A DNA stretch of 64,000 bases, taken from assembly GCA_017506865.1 (NCBI GenBank), contig JAFCMP010000079.1:310001-374000 (forward strand), in the 5' to 3' direction. Both the position numbers and the translations under genes were made by a program. A model generated the notes under the pieces. The model was not told where the DNA came from. It made no database searches and was given only the letters and a program-made list of their open reading frames with translations. This document shows, in pieces, positions 12,537 through 25,200 of this stretch; the stretch's first letter is position 1, and every line of letters starts with the position of its first letter. This DNA is from Tribonema minus. Taxonomy: Eukaryota > Sar > Xanthophyceae > Tribonematales > Tribonemataceae.

Positions 12537-14045
12537 ATGGGCTGCGTACCGAGTGCAGAGCGGACCAAGCGTGGTCCAGGATTACAGGAGGACTCAGCTC
12601 ACGGACCCACACCTCAACTGACCGGCAGAGGAGACTACGTTTGCCCTGGCTTCGTGCAACCACCACAGCAGCTTGGGAATTCGCAGCGATCTCATGCTCG
12701 ATCATACACTGCTGACCTTACACTGCCACTCGGCGGCGATGAGGAGTGTAAGACGGAACGAGGGCCTTGGGTTCGTAAATCGTCCAAGCCGAACCTGCCG
12801 CCCATAGCAATTCTGGACGAGCCCGATGACCTGTTGCCAGTAAAGCAGTGCCCGGACAGCAGTGGCAGCCACAGGAGCAGCCATGGGTTCTTGGACAGCC
12901 CCAGTCAGGGTGGCGGTGGCGGTGCGGGATTGGGGCTGCGGTTGAGACAGAGCAATTACGTGGAGGCTGTTCAAGACCGGCTTGTCAAGGTGAGAAGGAA
13001 GTCTGTGCGAGAATTGAGAGGCAGGCTACTCACGCAGGTGCACACGCGTGCCCTCGAGTTCAAGGCTGAGAATCTGCCGTGGTGTACTTGCGCAGGTCGG
13101 CAGGCTGGGCCGAGGGGCCAGTGCCAAGGTCTTCAAGGCCGTCGATGTGGACACCCTCAAGCTCGTTGCAGTCAAGGTCATCAGCTTCAAAAGGGACTCG
13201 CAGGCGCACAGGCTCATCAAGCACGAGGTAACGGCCCTGCGCTCCCAGCGGGCCCCTCTGCTGAGCAAGACTTTCGGCACGGACGCTGCCACCACGCCCT
13301 GCCCCCACATCTCGAGATTCTATGGGTGCGTAGTGGATAAGCTCAGGATGCAGGCCAGCATAGCCATGGAGTACGAGTGCTGTGGGAGCCTGGAGGACTG
13401 GGTGAAGGATGGGCTGCCGACGCCTGAGCCATGGCTGGCGCACGTGGCATACTCCATCCTCCAGGTACCTACATACCTCGCTCCTAGCATGTTGTGAGGG
13501 TTGCCATGCAGAGGGTTGTATGTTATGCAGGATATATGTAGGTGAACGTCGCATGCAGTGCGTAATCTGTTTCAGCACGCGAATGTCAAGCGCTCATGAG
13601 CTGGCAGCACACGGTATCTGGAGAGTGCTGCCAGTGCTCTGCTGAGAAGCGGCATTTGTCTGTGTGACTGCTAGACTTAGTGTTGGGGGACTGCCCCTGC
13701 GCAGACGGCTGATTGCCAACATAAACTCCATGCTGACATTGCTGAGCACTGCGCTTGCATTTGACAAGGAGCCATCCGTCCCCTACTACATTGCTTGCCT
13801 GATAAGAGAGTAACGGTCACCGTCGGTCAGTGGGTGGCTGCTGTAGCCCGTGCAGCAACTGCACGTGTCTAGTTGCACAGCATGACGCTATCGTGTGCCT
13901 CAAGTGTGGCAGGCCTGCGCATCCCGCATGCTGCCTGCCTGTCGCATACACACAAACATAGCATGTATACATGCATACAGAGCATGTTGCGTGCAACCCC
14001 CCCCCCTCCCCCTCCCTCCCCACTGACTAACTTCTCCCCCCCCCC

Positions 14046-14082
<37 letters not shown>

Positions 14083-15506
14083 ACAGGCCCTGCAGTTCAT
14101 CCACGGCAGCATGCACAGAGTGCACAGGGATGTGAAACCGTCAAATATTTTGCTGAGCGATGCAGTGGCGGGCACCATGTCTGTCAAGCTGGCGGACTTC
14201 GGCATAGCGGTGGACGCGACACCTGTCACGGCGGGCGGCGGCGGCCGTGTGCGCGCCGGCGACGAGCCGCTGTCGCCACTGCCCGAGGCGTGCGGCGCCA
14301 GCAGCAACAGCAGCAGCGGCGCGATGCTCATGTCGCCGACAGGTGCGGTGCAAGCTGCAATCACACATTCATGCTGCAATAGGGGCCTGATGGTGTGGTG
14401 TGTGTTTGTGGGCAGGGGGCAAGGGGCGGTGGGCGGCCAATGCATGCTCCCCCCACTGCTTATTGTTTACAACGCTGCTGCGGAGGCCACCGTGCGCGCA
14501 GCCGCTGCCATTGTCTTGCCACCCCCTGGGCTAAACACACGAGAACAGCAGCTAAAGTAGATACCTCAACCCTGCCCCAAGCACGCATCTGACCCCAGCC
14601 TCGCGCGCTCCGCCTGCTGCTGCCCCATAGGAACGAGACGATACATGGCACCTGAGCGACTTGCGCTGGACGGCTACTCCTTTAACTCCGACATTTGGAG
14701 CGTGGGCCTCACGCTGGCGACCATCGCCAACGGCGGCGAGTGCCCCCTGCCGCAGGCTGGCAACGAGTTCGATCAGCTCGCCATCGCGCTCACCGCGGAC
14801 GTCATCATCTGCGGCAGAGACGAAGCCACCACCGCAGCCGCCGACACGGAGCGCGCTGCCACTGCCGCAGCTCCCGCCCCTGCTGCTGCCGGGACCAGGG
14901 CCGCGTCCGCCGCCGCCGCCAGCGCCGCCGGCGCCGCCGAGCCCGGCGCCGCCGAGCCCGGCGCCGCCTCTGAGCTCGCCGCCGTGGCTGCTGCCGCCGC
15001 GCAGCTGCGCAGCGCCGCCGCCGCCGCCTGCGAGGACAGCGCGTGGGACGCGGACCTGGTGGCGGCGCCGTCGCGCCTCACGGCCGCGTTCCGCCCGTCG
15101 GCGGCGCTGCGCGACTTCCTGCGGCGCTGCCTTGCGGCGGAGCCGGCGCGCCGCGCGGACGCTGCCGCGCTGCTGGCGCACCCCTTCCTCGCGCAGCGCC
15201 GCGGCTGGGAGGGCGCGTGCCCGGAGGTGCTGCGCGCGGCGGCGGCGCGGCGGCGCGCGCAGAGCGCGGCGCCGGGCGCGGCGCGCGGCGTCGTGGCGGC
15301 AGTCGCGGCGGCGCGGCGCGGCGGCGTCGCGCCGGAGGCGCTGCGCGGCGCGGCGTGCGCGGCCGGGCTCGGCGAGCTCGCGCGCGAGCTGTGCGTGTCG
15401 GAGGCGGAGCTGCTGCGGCTGTTTGACGAGGAGGCGGGCCTGCAGCAGCGCGGCGGCGCGCGCGCGCCCAAGCTGCACCACCTGTTCCCCGTCGCCACGG
15501 GCAGCG

Positions 15507-15541
<35 letters not shown>

Positions 15542-16312
15542 AGGAGCCATGGCGGCAGCGGCGGCAGCAGCGGCAGCAGCTCGGGCAGGCGTGGGCAGCT
15601 CATGCTGTCGAAGCCGATTGTGCCCAGTGCTGCTGCGTTTTCGCCGCTGGTCGACGGTGGCAGCGGCGGCAGCGGTGGTGGCGCATTCGGGCTCTGCCGC
15701 AGTTTCTCGGACGTGGAGGACCCTGACGAATCGCGCGCGAGCGTCGCGGAGGAGGAGGATGTGGTTGACGGTGGGTTGCACGGAGAGCAGTCAGACAAAG
15801 CAACGCGCTTGCCGCCTCAGCAGCAGCAGGAACAGCTGCAGCAGCAGCAGCGGCAGCGGCCGCAGGGCAGCAACGCAAGCTCAGCACAGTTGGCAGCTCC
15901 GGCGTCCTCGTCTGCCGTTCTGAGCGCCGCCCAGCGTCGCTACCTGCCCACCGGTCCTGTCAGCGGCGCCCTCTGCAAGAACCTGTCGGTGGTTCTTGAG
16001 GCGCCTGTCGAGGACTCTCCGGGGGGGCGCAGGAACAGCAGCGCCAGGGCGACAACAGTGCTCGCCAGCAGTGGCGGCGGCGAGGCGGAGCGTGCCCCGT
16101 CGGCGGAGCCCCCCTCGCCGCATGCGCCTGGCGACGGCGCGCAGCAGCAGCTGCGGCGCGCAGCAGAGGCGGAATCGCGCGCTGCCGGCGGCAGCTGCCA
16201 CCTGCAGCAGCAGCAGCAGCAGCAGCAGCAACGAGTCGGCACGTCGGGCGCCGCGGCAGCGCCGCAGCGTTCGCACTTCTGGCGGATGGTGGCGCCCACG
16301 GCACTCACGTGA
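12537..16312 (+). CDS. STE7/MAP2K-like protein kinase with an N-acylation motif
   Basis: Four exons: 12537-12989, 13096-13464, 14087-14342 and 14631-16312 (919 aa). It starts MGCVPS, a consensus for N-myristoylation at Gly2 with a palmitoylatable Cys3, which suggests membrane attachment. Kinase motifs are complete: GRGASAKV loop, VAVK lysine, the helix-C Glu in KHEV, HRDVKPSN, DFG, then GTRRYMAPERL and YSFNSDIWSVGLTL, which resemble MAP2K kinases. About 45 residues rich in Ser/Gly/Pro are inserted between DFG and the GTRRYMAPE segment. After the last lobe (LRRCLAAEPARRADAAALLAHPF) comes a tail of some 370 residues of Ala-, Gly-, Ser- and Gln-rich sequence. Intron 2 ends in a very long poly-C tract directly before CAG. 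Target unknown. Confidence 0.88.
13989..14083 (+). other. long poly-C pyrimidine tract before a 3' splice site
   Basis: Nearly pure C for about 95 bases, ending ACAG at the exon that begins 14087. It is the clearest of many poly-C tracts on the sense strand just upstream of acceptors here. Others precede 6357, 19616, 20990, 24329, 33162, 40957, 52562 and 53709 in the direction of their genes. Confidence 0.8.
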
Positions 16313-17093
16313 GGACACCTTGTGTGTACCAGCGAGCTTTCATCGTTGTACAGCTCAGCGTCACGGCGGCAGCGGTGGCAGCGGTGGCGACGACGGCGGC
16401 GGCAGCGGCGGCGGCAGCAGCGGCGGCGGCAGCAGCGGCGGCGGCGGCAGCAGCAGCGGCGTCGGCAGCAGCAGCGGCAGCAGCGGCGGCGACAGCAGCA
16501 GCAGTGGCAGCGGCAGTAGACACCTTGCTGACTGCGAGCAGCTGCGGCAAGCTCGCAGTGTGCCAGCCGGCGACAGGCGTTTCTGGCTTTTTTTCAAGCC
16601 GACATCGTGTGCTACATCACGGCGCTGTGACGAAGGCGGACAGCATCCGCAGTGATGTTTGTGAAGTTTTGGTAGATCCACAAGGGGAGGGGGGGAGACG
16701 GGGGACTGAGGGGGCTGTGAAACGGAGAAAGAGCTTTTCAGCGGCAGCGGCGGCTGCGTTTTTGTTCAGGTCTCATAGTGCACAGAGGTTAGTATTGAGG
16801 CATCACACACCCCATGGGCTCTTTCCTTTTCCTGGGCACGTGTACATAGAACACGCCACGGGAGCTGCGACGCGAGACTCCTACTTGAGACTCCGACTCA
16901 AGACGCCGCCGCGCACGCTTGCGTGCGGCGGTGCCGTAGAGGCACATGCCGGCCGCGCCACATGTAGGTAATGGCCACCGCATGGCCGAGTTGCTCCCTT
17001 AGACACCAACCTGTGGCTCCGCAGCTCTGGCAACTAGTGCGTTACCCTACCGAAGAGGGCGCTTTGGCGCCCTGCCATTGACGTATGTATGCG

Positions 17094-17125
<32 letters not shown>

Positions 17126-18621
17126 GTTCAGGGAAGTGTGTGTGGGGGGGACAAGGTAGTGTGTCAACGAGAGCGGTGTGTTATCACAGCGCTGCGCAAA
17201 CAGCTCCATGGGGCAAGCAATAATGCGGCGCGTCGTCTGTGTGGGACAGATGTCATCTGCCGTTGGCGAGCTTCAAGAGCGCTCGCTTAGCGTCGCTCGA
17301 CATGTCCGCGCAGTCAGCAAAGGGGAGCAGCGAGTGGGCGATTGGGGCGGCACAGCGCAATCTTCCTCTGTTACGGCAGAGCCACGTTCGGCGCACCATG
17401 CACCACAACATCAGCGCGCTTGAGATGTGTCCTTCTGGTCTCTCGTCTCTCGTCATTGCTGTCTGCAAGCTTGTGGCGTGGTTTTTGCTCCATCATATTC
17501 TAGTGACCAATTTGATGCAGCATGTCGAGAGTGCATGGTGTTTGTTTCTGGTGCCACAAAGGCTCCACATTCAGTAGGAGCCCACTGGTATGCAGCGTCT
17601 GTCCTCGATGGCTGTGGATATCTTTTTCTGCACACATGGATGCTGATGCTCAGCTGTTGCAACTTCAACTTCAACTGCCTTTGAGTTTGAGCATCCCCTA
17701 CTGTGCGGCAACTCCCATCGCGCCAACCCCATCAAGAAGCATGTGCTCCATTGATTTAAGACGCCATGGTCATTGTCAGAGCAGGGTCATTGCAAAGGGG
17801 CGTGCTGTGTACGCTGCCGCTCACTGCCGATGGATCCGCACACTGCACTGAGGCAACAAGGTGAGCGCCACACAGAGTTTGTGGACATTAGCGGCCTGAA
17901 AGGTTACTCGAGTGAACCAGGCCAAGAGCAAGTGCACCGCAAGGCAAGAGGCAGCCATTCGCATGTCGATCAGTGACAAGGCAGTCGCTGTACGGCCACA
18001 TTCAGCCACAACTGCACAACAGGCTCAGCGCAGCCGATGCAAGGCAAGAGCCTCATCATCAGGTGATCAATGAGAGCAGCCTTGCTACCTTGGCAGTGCA
18101 AGTTGGCACTGCGGATCTGCTCATTCCGTTGTCCTGTGCGGTTGACCAGCAATCACAGCATGCCATGTACTTTGCTGAAGTGCCTGCTCCATGCGTTTGC
18201 TTCAGCAACTGAGCCCCTATGCTTCCATCATGACACACAGCAAGGTCCACTTGTGCTGTTTCTGCAGCCTACTAGACGAGTTCTGCAATGATTGCGCTTG
18301 CAGCTTAGCGGAACAGGCTGCTGTGTCGGGCTTCCATCGAAGCCACGACTGAACTTGAACTTGAGACCCTGGCGCCCGCTAAGATGCAGAAAACACTGGA
18401 GGGTGGCTGTGCAGGCGACATTGTATGTCAAGAAAAATGTCCAGAATGTCACCAGCAAGTTGACTTTGACCAAGACAGCAAAGCTGCTGCAACCATGCGC
18501 CCTTTGTGGGCTTATGCTGCCGTATCTCTATTTAACCACACAAGCAGCGGCTGGCACTTGCCAGCCTTCCTACTGGTAGCGTGCCGCAGACCGCCAGCCA
18601 AGGCTGGCGACTGCAGCAGCG
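16313..18621. other. intergenic between convergent kinase and MORN genes
   Basis: About 2.3 kb with no exon I can support. 16367-16515 is an imperfect GGC/AGC triplet repeat just past the kinase stop. 17096-17122 is a run of about 27 G. Short CTTCAA words occur near 17661-17680. The ORFs here have no family resemblance. Confidence 0.5.
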
Positions 18622-20724
18622 CTATGTGTACTCGTGAGCGCTGCCGTCGGCAAGCGTCAGCTTCCCTTTGCCGAGCAATGAGATGGCATCTCCCGCCCAC
18701 TGGCCAATAAACTGCTCGCCGTTGCCAAATACGCATGTGCCCTGGCCTTGCCGCTTTCCCAACACAAATTCGCCTGCAGCGTACAGCAAGAAGTGGGCAC
18801 GGCGATGAGTGTAGAATTTCACAGCATGGGGGGGTTGGAATGCATTGGAACGTGTCAGAAGTGCTGCGTCGCGTCGCAGAATAAGTCAATCAGCGAAGTA
18901 AAAGGGTTCGATTGTGCGTTGTGATAGGGCAGTCGTCGGCGGTGTCATGTCACATGCATAATGGGTACAACATACACATACAGTGCTCAGGCGCACTCCC
19001 TTCACGCTGATATCAATGACGATCGATGTCTTCAAACGCCAGCGCAACAGAGCCCACTTCCATCACTCTCGTCAGCAATTTGTATCCGTCGCTACGCCCA
19101 TGCGCCAAGACTCAGCCCCTAACCCTGACCCTAACCCGCGCTCCGCTGCACACGCCTGTGAAGACGCCGCCGTTCGCATACTTGTACGTCCCGCGGCCGT
19201 GCGGCACGACCATGCCCGCCGCATCAAGCCCCATGGTGCCCACATAGTCGTCGCTGTCGTATCAAGACTCAGCTGCTGACTCTAACCCTACCCCTACCCC
19301 TAACCCGCGCTCCGCCCCACTCGCCTGTGAACACGTCGCCGTTCGCATACTTGTACGTCCCGCGGCCGTGCGGCACGACAAGACCCCCGGCATCGAGCCC
19401 CACCGTCCCCACATAGTCGTCGCCATTCGCGTAGCGCACGCGCCACTCCCCCCCCTCCACCGGCAACCCCCACTTCCACTCCCCCTCCAGAACGTCACCA
19501 GTGGCGGTGGTGAGCATGCCGAGTCCGTGCTGCTTGGCGGCGGCGAATTCGCCTTCGTAGCGGCCGCCGTCGGGCAGGACGAGGCGCCCCTCCCCCCACC
19601 ACTCCCCCTCGCGCCACTGAGAAGGGAAGAGAGCCGGGGCGGGGAGGGGGGGGAGGGGGGGGGGAGGGGGGGGTCAACTCAAGACGGCGCCGTTGCAACG
19701 GCGATTGTGCACCCGGCGTGGGCAAGTGGCACCGATGCACGCCAAGAAGCACTGGGGAGTAAGAGGTGGATGGAGGTGAAAGGCCACATCAGCAGCTTGG
19801 TATGCTTCAAAGTATGATGTGATCACTAACATGTCAGGCAACCATGCACGGACCAAGAAAGCGACACTGCACCAAGTGACATACTGGCAGCAGTCCAGCG
19901 CAGTCCAGCGGTGTACTCCACAGTCCAGCAGTGTACTCCATGATGCCTACGCGTACATACCTGCCCCGAGTACACGCGCCCGTCGCCGTAGTTGCACTGC
20001 CCCAGCCCGTGCTGCTTGCCCCCTCGCCACTCTCCAACGTAAACAAACCCATGCGGCGGCGGCGCCGCGCTGCCAGCGGAGCCATGACGCCGCCGCTGCT
20101 CGCTGCCACCTTCCGCCGCAGCGCCCGGGTCCAGTGACAGCTGCAGCTGCGACGATAGCGCGTTGGCGCTCGCGCGGCGCGCGCCGACAAAGGTATAGCG
20201 TCCTGCGCCGTGGCGCACGCCTCGGACGTACTCGCCCTCGTACAGGTTGCCGTCGGCGTCGCAGTGCTTGCCTGCGAGGCGCGCGCGGGCGCGCGTGCGG
20301 CGGCTGGATGAGCGATGCGCGAGCGCGCACAAAGGAAGAGGCGGGAAGCGGAAGTCCTGTGCAGTTTGAGCATGCGGCCTTGTGACTGGTGCTCTGCTGG
20401 TGTGATCATGGCAGTACTCGCCTGCAGTGCGCGTGCACGCGGGTGTCGGTGTACCGTCAACATGCGCAGAGCCGAGGCACGCTATGTGTGCAGCCGCGGC
20501 GCGAGTTGGCGCTCAGCAAGTGTGATCATTGCATCACACGAGCAGCATCATTTATGTACAGTACCAACACACCTGGCCCATTGCGCATACATGTTCTCAC
20601 AGCGCATACCACATACTTCAAAGTGGGTGTGTAGGTATATGTGTGTGTGTATGCGGTTGCGCCGGCGCTGCGCTGCTTGCCAGCAATTCGCAAGTGACGT
20701 TACGCAGCGGCAGCAGGCAGCAGC

Positions 20725-20755
<31 letters not shown>

Positions 20756-21657
20756 CACCAGCAGCAGCGCTCAGCACAGACCGCTGCCGGCGCGCACCGA
20801 CCTTGGCCGTGGAAGTGGCCCTTGAGCCACCACCCCGTGTACGTCTCGCGCCCGTTGATGACGCAGTGCCCCTGCCCCGTCCGCTCGTCCCTCACCCACT
20901 CCCCATCGTAGACCAGGTCCAGCCCGCCCGATGTGAGGACGCCGCGCCCGTGCCGTACGCCGTCGTGCCAGTCGCCCTCGTAAGTGTTCCCTGGGGGGGG
21001 GGGGGCAGGTTGAGAACAAGGGGTGAATAAGGGGTGAAAGGGGGGGGGGGAGGGGCAGTCACACTGCCGCTGCCTCCGCGCTGCACACAGCCCGCGCGCG
21101 CTCGCTGCCCTGGCGCACACGAGGCGTTTGCCTCTGAAACGCTTCCGAGCACATGGGTCATATGACTGATGAGCACGCCGCCGCTGCCTGTGTGCAGACG
21201 CCACTGCACACCTATGGCCGTACATGTGTGTACAGCCCGTTCGATGAGACGCTCAAAGCGTGAGCATGACGGTGTACTCATATCTCCCCCCTCACACACA
21301 GAGGTGCACCAGAAAGAACACCCTGAAGCACGTCACAAACCAGTGGTTTAAAACCACCGATGCAAGTGGCAGAAGAAGCGCAGGTAGAGCATGCATGTAT
21401 GGTTGAGTTTGGGGGACACCTGTCGCGTGCTCCGTGTACAGCCCCGTCCCCTCGCGCTTGCCATTCTGGAAACCCCCCACATACGAGTCCCCGCACGGAA
21501 AAGTGTAACTGTGGTGGCCGGACTGCGGCGGGCGGTTGCCGCGCCGCGCGCCGCCGCCGCTGCTGCCGCCGTTGCTGCTGCCATCGCCGGCGGCGGCTTC
21601 CGCGCTGACGATCCTTCTGTGCTTCGGCCGCGCCAGCAGTTCCTCGTCCGGTATCGC
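18622..21657 (-). CDS. MORN-repeat protein (5' end not found)
   Basis: Minus-strand exons in phase: 21657-21420, 20990-20802, 20271-19961, 19616-19325 and 18773-18622 (393 aa visible). MORN units (YxGxWxxGxxxGxG) run through it: DSYVGGFQNGKREGTGLYTE, NTYEGDWHDGVRHGRGVLTS, NLYEGEYVRGVRHGAGRYTF, FVYVGEWRGGKQHGLGQCNY, GGRYEGEFAAAKQHGLGMLT, and FTGEFVLGKRQGQGTCVFGN across the last splice. MORN arrays typically scaffold membrane or cytoskeletal contacts. The last intron must start ACAG|GCGAGT, a GC-AG donor, because only that joint restores the MORN periodicity. At least one more 5' exon is needed upstream of 21657, where no clear start was found. A truncated copy of the 19325-19616 exon follows it. 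Confidence 0.85.
19131..19431 (-). repeat. truncated tail copy of a MORN exon (169-bp tandem unit)
   Basis: The last ~100 bases of the exon ending at 19325, plus the start of the intron including TTAGGGG-type repeats (original 19300-19431), recur at 19131-19262. The copy still reads DYVGTMGLDAAGMVVPHGRG and ends TCACAG|GCGTGT, keeping the GC-type donor, but has no acceptor. Telomere-like tracts sit at 19116-19138 and 19281-19308, one beside each copy. Confidence 0.85.
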
Positions 21658-22230
21658 CTGCGAGGTGCACCTGTGACGTGGCAGCAGCGGCGGCGGCGGC
21701 AGCAGCAGCCTTCAGCAGAAAGCAGCGCTGTGCAGCTGGCCACCTGAGCACTTCTTCTTCAGGAGCAGGGACAGCGAGACCACTGCTGGCATCGTTGCGG
21801 TATGCGCTCCTGCGGCGACAGTGCCAATGGCTTTGTGTGCAATGGTGCATAGGCGACGGCGCCCAATGTCAGCGTTCAGCAGCATCGTAGCGTCAGCAGC
21901 GCGCTGCCGTGCTGCAGCCGCTGCATCCCAATACCACTAACCCTAACCTAACCCTAGACCTAATCCCAGTATTCGGTGCGCGCGTCATCCGCGGCATCTC
22001 ACCACGTGTGATCCCAGTAACAGTAACCCTTACCCTAACCCTAGACCTGACCCCACACTTCGAAGAAGTAAAAAAGTAGTATTTACCAATGTACGTCTGT
22101 CCGCTACAAGGCTGCCCTCATTGTTCATCAACTCTTGCTTTTAAGAGTAATAATCCGCAGCATCTCACCAGGTGTGATCCCAGCAACAGTAACCATAACC
22201 CCAGACCTAACCCTAGTAATCCGCAGCATC
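21658..22230. other. region between MORN 5' end and AVL9 3' end
   Basis: About 570 bp. It probably contains an unrecognised first exon of the MORN gene at its left side. The right side is the 3' flank of AVL9 and consists of telomere-like repeats and stop-codon duplications (see the repeat at 21937-22245). Confidence 0.5.
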
Positions 22231-22245
22231 TCACCACGTGTGAAA
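21937..22245 (-). repeat. telomere-like tracts with repeated copies of the AVL9 stop region
   Basis: The end of AVL9 (ccgcagcatctcaccacgtg on the plus strand, at 22221) recurs at 22155 and 21991. Each copy is followed or preceded by TAACCCTAACC-type tracts (21937-21965, 22024-22055, 22190-22216). The full copy is the coding one. Confidence 0.8.
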
Positions 22246-25200
22246 GTTCTCCGTCTGCACCCACGCACGCGCCCACGCCCGCCCGTACTCCTCCAGCGCG
22301 CCCGCCACCGCGCGCTGCGCCGCCGCCTCCGCCCCGCCGCCGCCGCCGCCGCTGCCGCCGCCGCCATTGAGCCACGCCAGCGGCGCAAAGGGGTCCGCGG
22401 CGCCGCCATTAGAGGGGGGGCTCGGCGCCGCACCCGGCAGCGCGCGCCGCGACAGCGACGACGCCCACGAGACGAGCGCATTGCCGAGTACTGCTGCGCT
22501 GCCGTCGACAACTCCCTCCGCACGCCGGCGCGCTGCCGCCTGGCGGAGGACGCGGGGTGTAGGGGGGGAAGGGGCACGGGCGGCGCGTGTAAATGAGCGC
22601 TGGCGTGCAGACGGCGGCGGCGTGTTTGGGAGTGGCCCGCTGCCTGTGCCCTCTCTTCGACAATGTCCTCTGTTGTACCGTTCACGAGTGAGCCCTGCCG
22701 TCGACAACTCCCTCCGCACGCCGGCGCGCCGCCGCCTGGCGACGACGCGACGTGTAGAGGGGAGGGATCACAGGCGACGCGTGTGAATGCGGCGCCATTC
22801 GGCAAGAGGTCCGATGCCTGCACTTCCTCTTCACGGCGCCTAATCACAATGGCCCCTGTCGTACTGTTCAAGAGTGGGCCGTCCCATCCACTCGGCACCC
22901 ATCACACTCCCAGCCATATCATCTTCAACTTCAACTACCACGGCGCCGGGCGACGCTCCGCGCCGCGCGACGCACCGCACGCACCTTCTCCCGCGCCAGC
23001 GCCCCCGCCGCGCGCGCCGCCAGCTCCTCAAAGAACAGCTGGAACTGGTCCGCAGCCCACGCGCCGCTGCCGCGCCACGCCGCGCCCTCCTGCGCGCCGC
23101 TGCCGCCGCCGCCGCTGCCGCCGCCGCCGCCGTCCTCCTCCGCCGCAGCGCCCGCCGTCGCGCCCACGAGCGACTGCGCAAAGGCGCGGTCGTCGTCGCC
23201 GCACGCGAACGCGGCGCGCGCGCGCGGCGTGCCCGCGGTGCTGACGACGCCCCTGTCGAGGTCGACCAGCGCGTCGAGCGCTGCCGCGGGCATGCTCTGG
23301 ATCATGGCGTTGGTGGTGCCGGCGAGGAAGCCGCGCGCGCGCAGGACCGCCGCGGCCTCCGCCATGACCAGCAGCGGCTCGAAGCGCACCTGAGAGCGCG
23401 TCCGCGCGGTTAAAGCGAGGCGCATGCAAGTCGTGAGTCGAAGAAGTCATGAGAACAGGGGCGTCGAACCATGGCAGCGCGCGCACGAGCGCGCGGGGAA
23501 GCGCATGCAAGTCTTGGGTCGAAGTAATGGGTACAGGGGCGTATAGCCGTGGCAGCAGCGGCTCGAGGCGCATCTGCGTTCGTGCGCGCGGGGCGACCAT
23601 GATGCAGCTTGTGAGCTCAACGGCGGCTTGCAAGGGCGCATGACCAACGCAGGGACCACGCAGCGCAGCTCAGAGTCCGTTCACCAGTTTGAGCTACAAA
23701 GGCTTCGAGCGCGACGCAGCTCACCGCGACGCCGCGACGCAGGGGAGCACGACGAGGGGTGAGCCGACGTTGTGCGTGCATGTACATGAAGAAAGCGCGC
23801 TGCACACGGCGCACGGCGCTGCGGCGGGCCGCTGCGATTCACACAGCGCAAGCAGCAGACACTGCACGCGGCCGCTGCTGTGTGAGCTTCAACACGAAGT
23901 CCCAATGCCAAGCGTGCCCATCGTACGCACCTCCGTGCCGCGGAAGACGGCGAGGGGGAAGCCGTACTTGCGCCAGCGGTACGCGCGCGCCTCGAATGCG
24001 GCGGGGCGTGGCGTGTCCGCAGTGCTGCCGCCGCCGCTGCTGCCGCCGCCGCCGCTGCCGCCCTGTGGCGCGAGGCCCAGCGCGAGGCAGCCCGGCAGCA
24101 GGGAGGCAATTGCGAAGGCGGCAGCGCTGGCGCGTGCGCCGCTGCGGCTGCGCAGCAGCACGCGGCCCTCCAGCAGGACGAGCCGCAGCAGCGACATGAC
24201 GTGGCCGCCGAGCTGCAGCAGGAGGCGCGCGACGGGGAGCTCCTGGAAGGCGAGGGAGTAGCCGAGCTCGCCGAAGGAGATGCGCGTGAGCGACGCGTGG
24301 AACCGCGCGAGCTGCTGCTGGCAGTCCTTCTGTGAGCGCGCATGTGTGTGTGTGTGTGTGGGGGGGGGGGGGCAAGGGCGTGAGAGGGGCATGAACACGG
24401 CGTTAGAAACAGCAGGCGCCGCGATGCAAGCCATGGTCACGCTTTTGCGCAGTTTAAGACTTCCTAGGTGAGGCTGAAGTGCTTGAGGCTAGTAGACTAG
24501 CGCTTGGTTGTCCCAGTCTGTCATGGCACTTGCATTCGTACACTGTGAGCTGCGCCCGTGGGGCTGAAAAGAAGACAGCTCTCGCCCTAACCCCCCACAA
24601 TCCCAGCAATGGCTTGATTCTAAACCGTTTGATGCACCGACGGCCACAGGCTTTCGCAAGCAAGGGCAGGACGTCGCGGTCCGCGCAGCGCGCCGCCCTC
24701 TCCGCGCAAGCAGCAGCAGCGCATTGAGCATTGCTGCACGAGCTACAGCACGCCGACAAACATGCAAGCGCTGCGCATCCGTCGTCCGCCCCGCAACGAC
24801 GCAAGCGGTCGCGCCAGACGCAGCACGCGCGCGCGCGCCCCCCACCCCGCCCACCCACCGTGTGCAGAACCTCCGTGCTGAAGGCGTGCAGGCGCTGCAG
24901 CAGCAGCCCCAGGTACGGCACGCGCGCCAGCACCACGACCGCCGCCTGGCTGAACCCGCGGCTCTCCGTCTCGTCCTGCAGCCGCACAAAGTGGCTCGCG
25001 CCGAACAGCACGTCGCCGCCCGCGCGCAGCACGAACATGCAGCGGTCCTCGCCGCCGCCGCCGCCGAGCAGCTGCGTCGCCGCGAGCCCGTTCTCCGGCA
25101 GCGACTTGAAGGGCAGCAGGTTAATAGCGGCGGCGCGCAGCGCTGCGGGCACGCCGCCGCCGCCGCCGCCGCCGTCCGCGCCGCCGCCGCCGCTGTTCAG

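Noticed and set aside
14552-15781. Long minus-strand open frame and a second plus-strand frame over the kinase tail
   Set aside because: Shadows of the GC-rich kinase exon; no motif and out of step with the phase-consistent kinase model.
18904-18920. GGGTTCGATTGTGCG, a B-box-like word suggesting a tRNA
   Set aside because: No matching A box or foldable acceptor stem around it; a similar word at 43027 fails in the same way.
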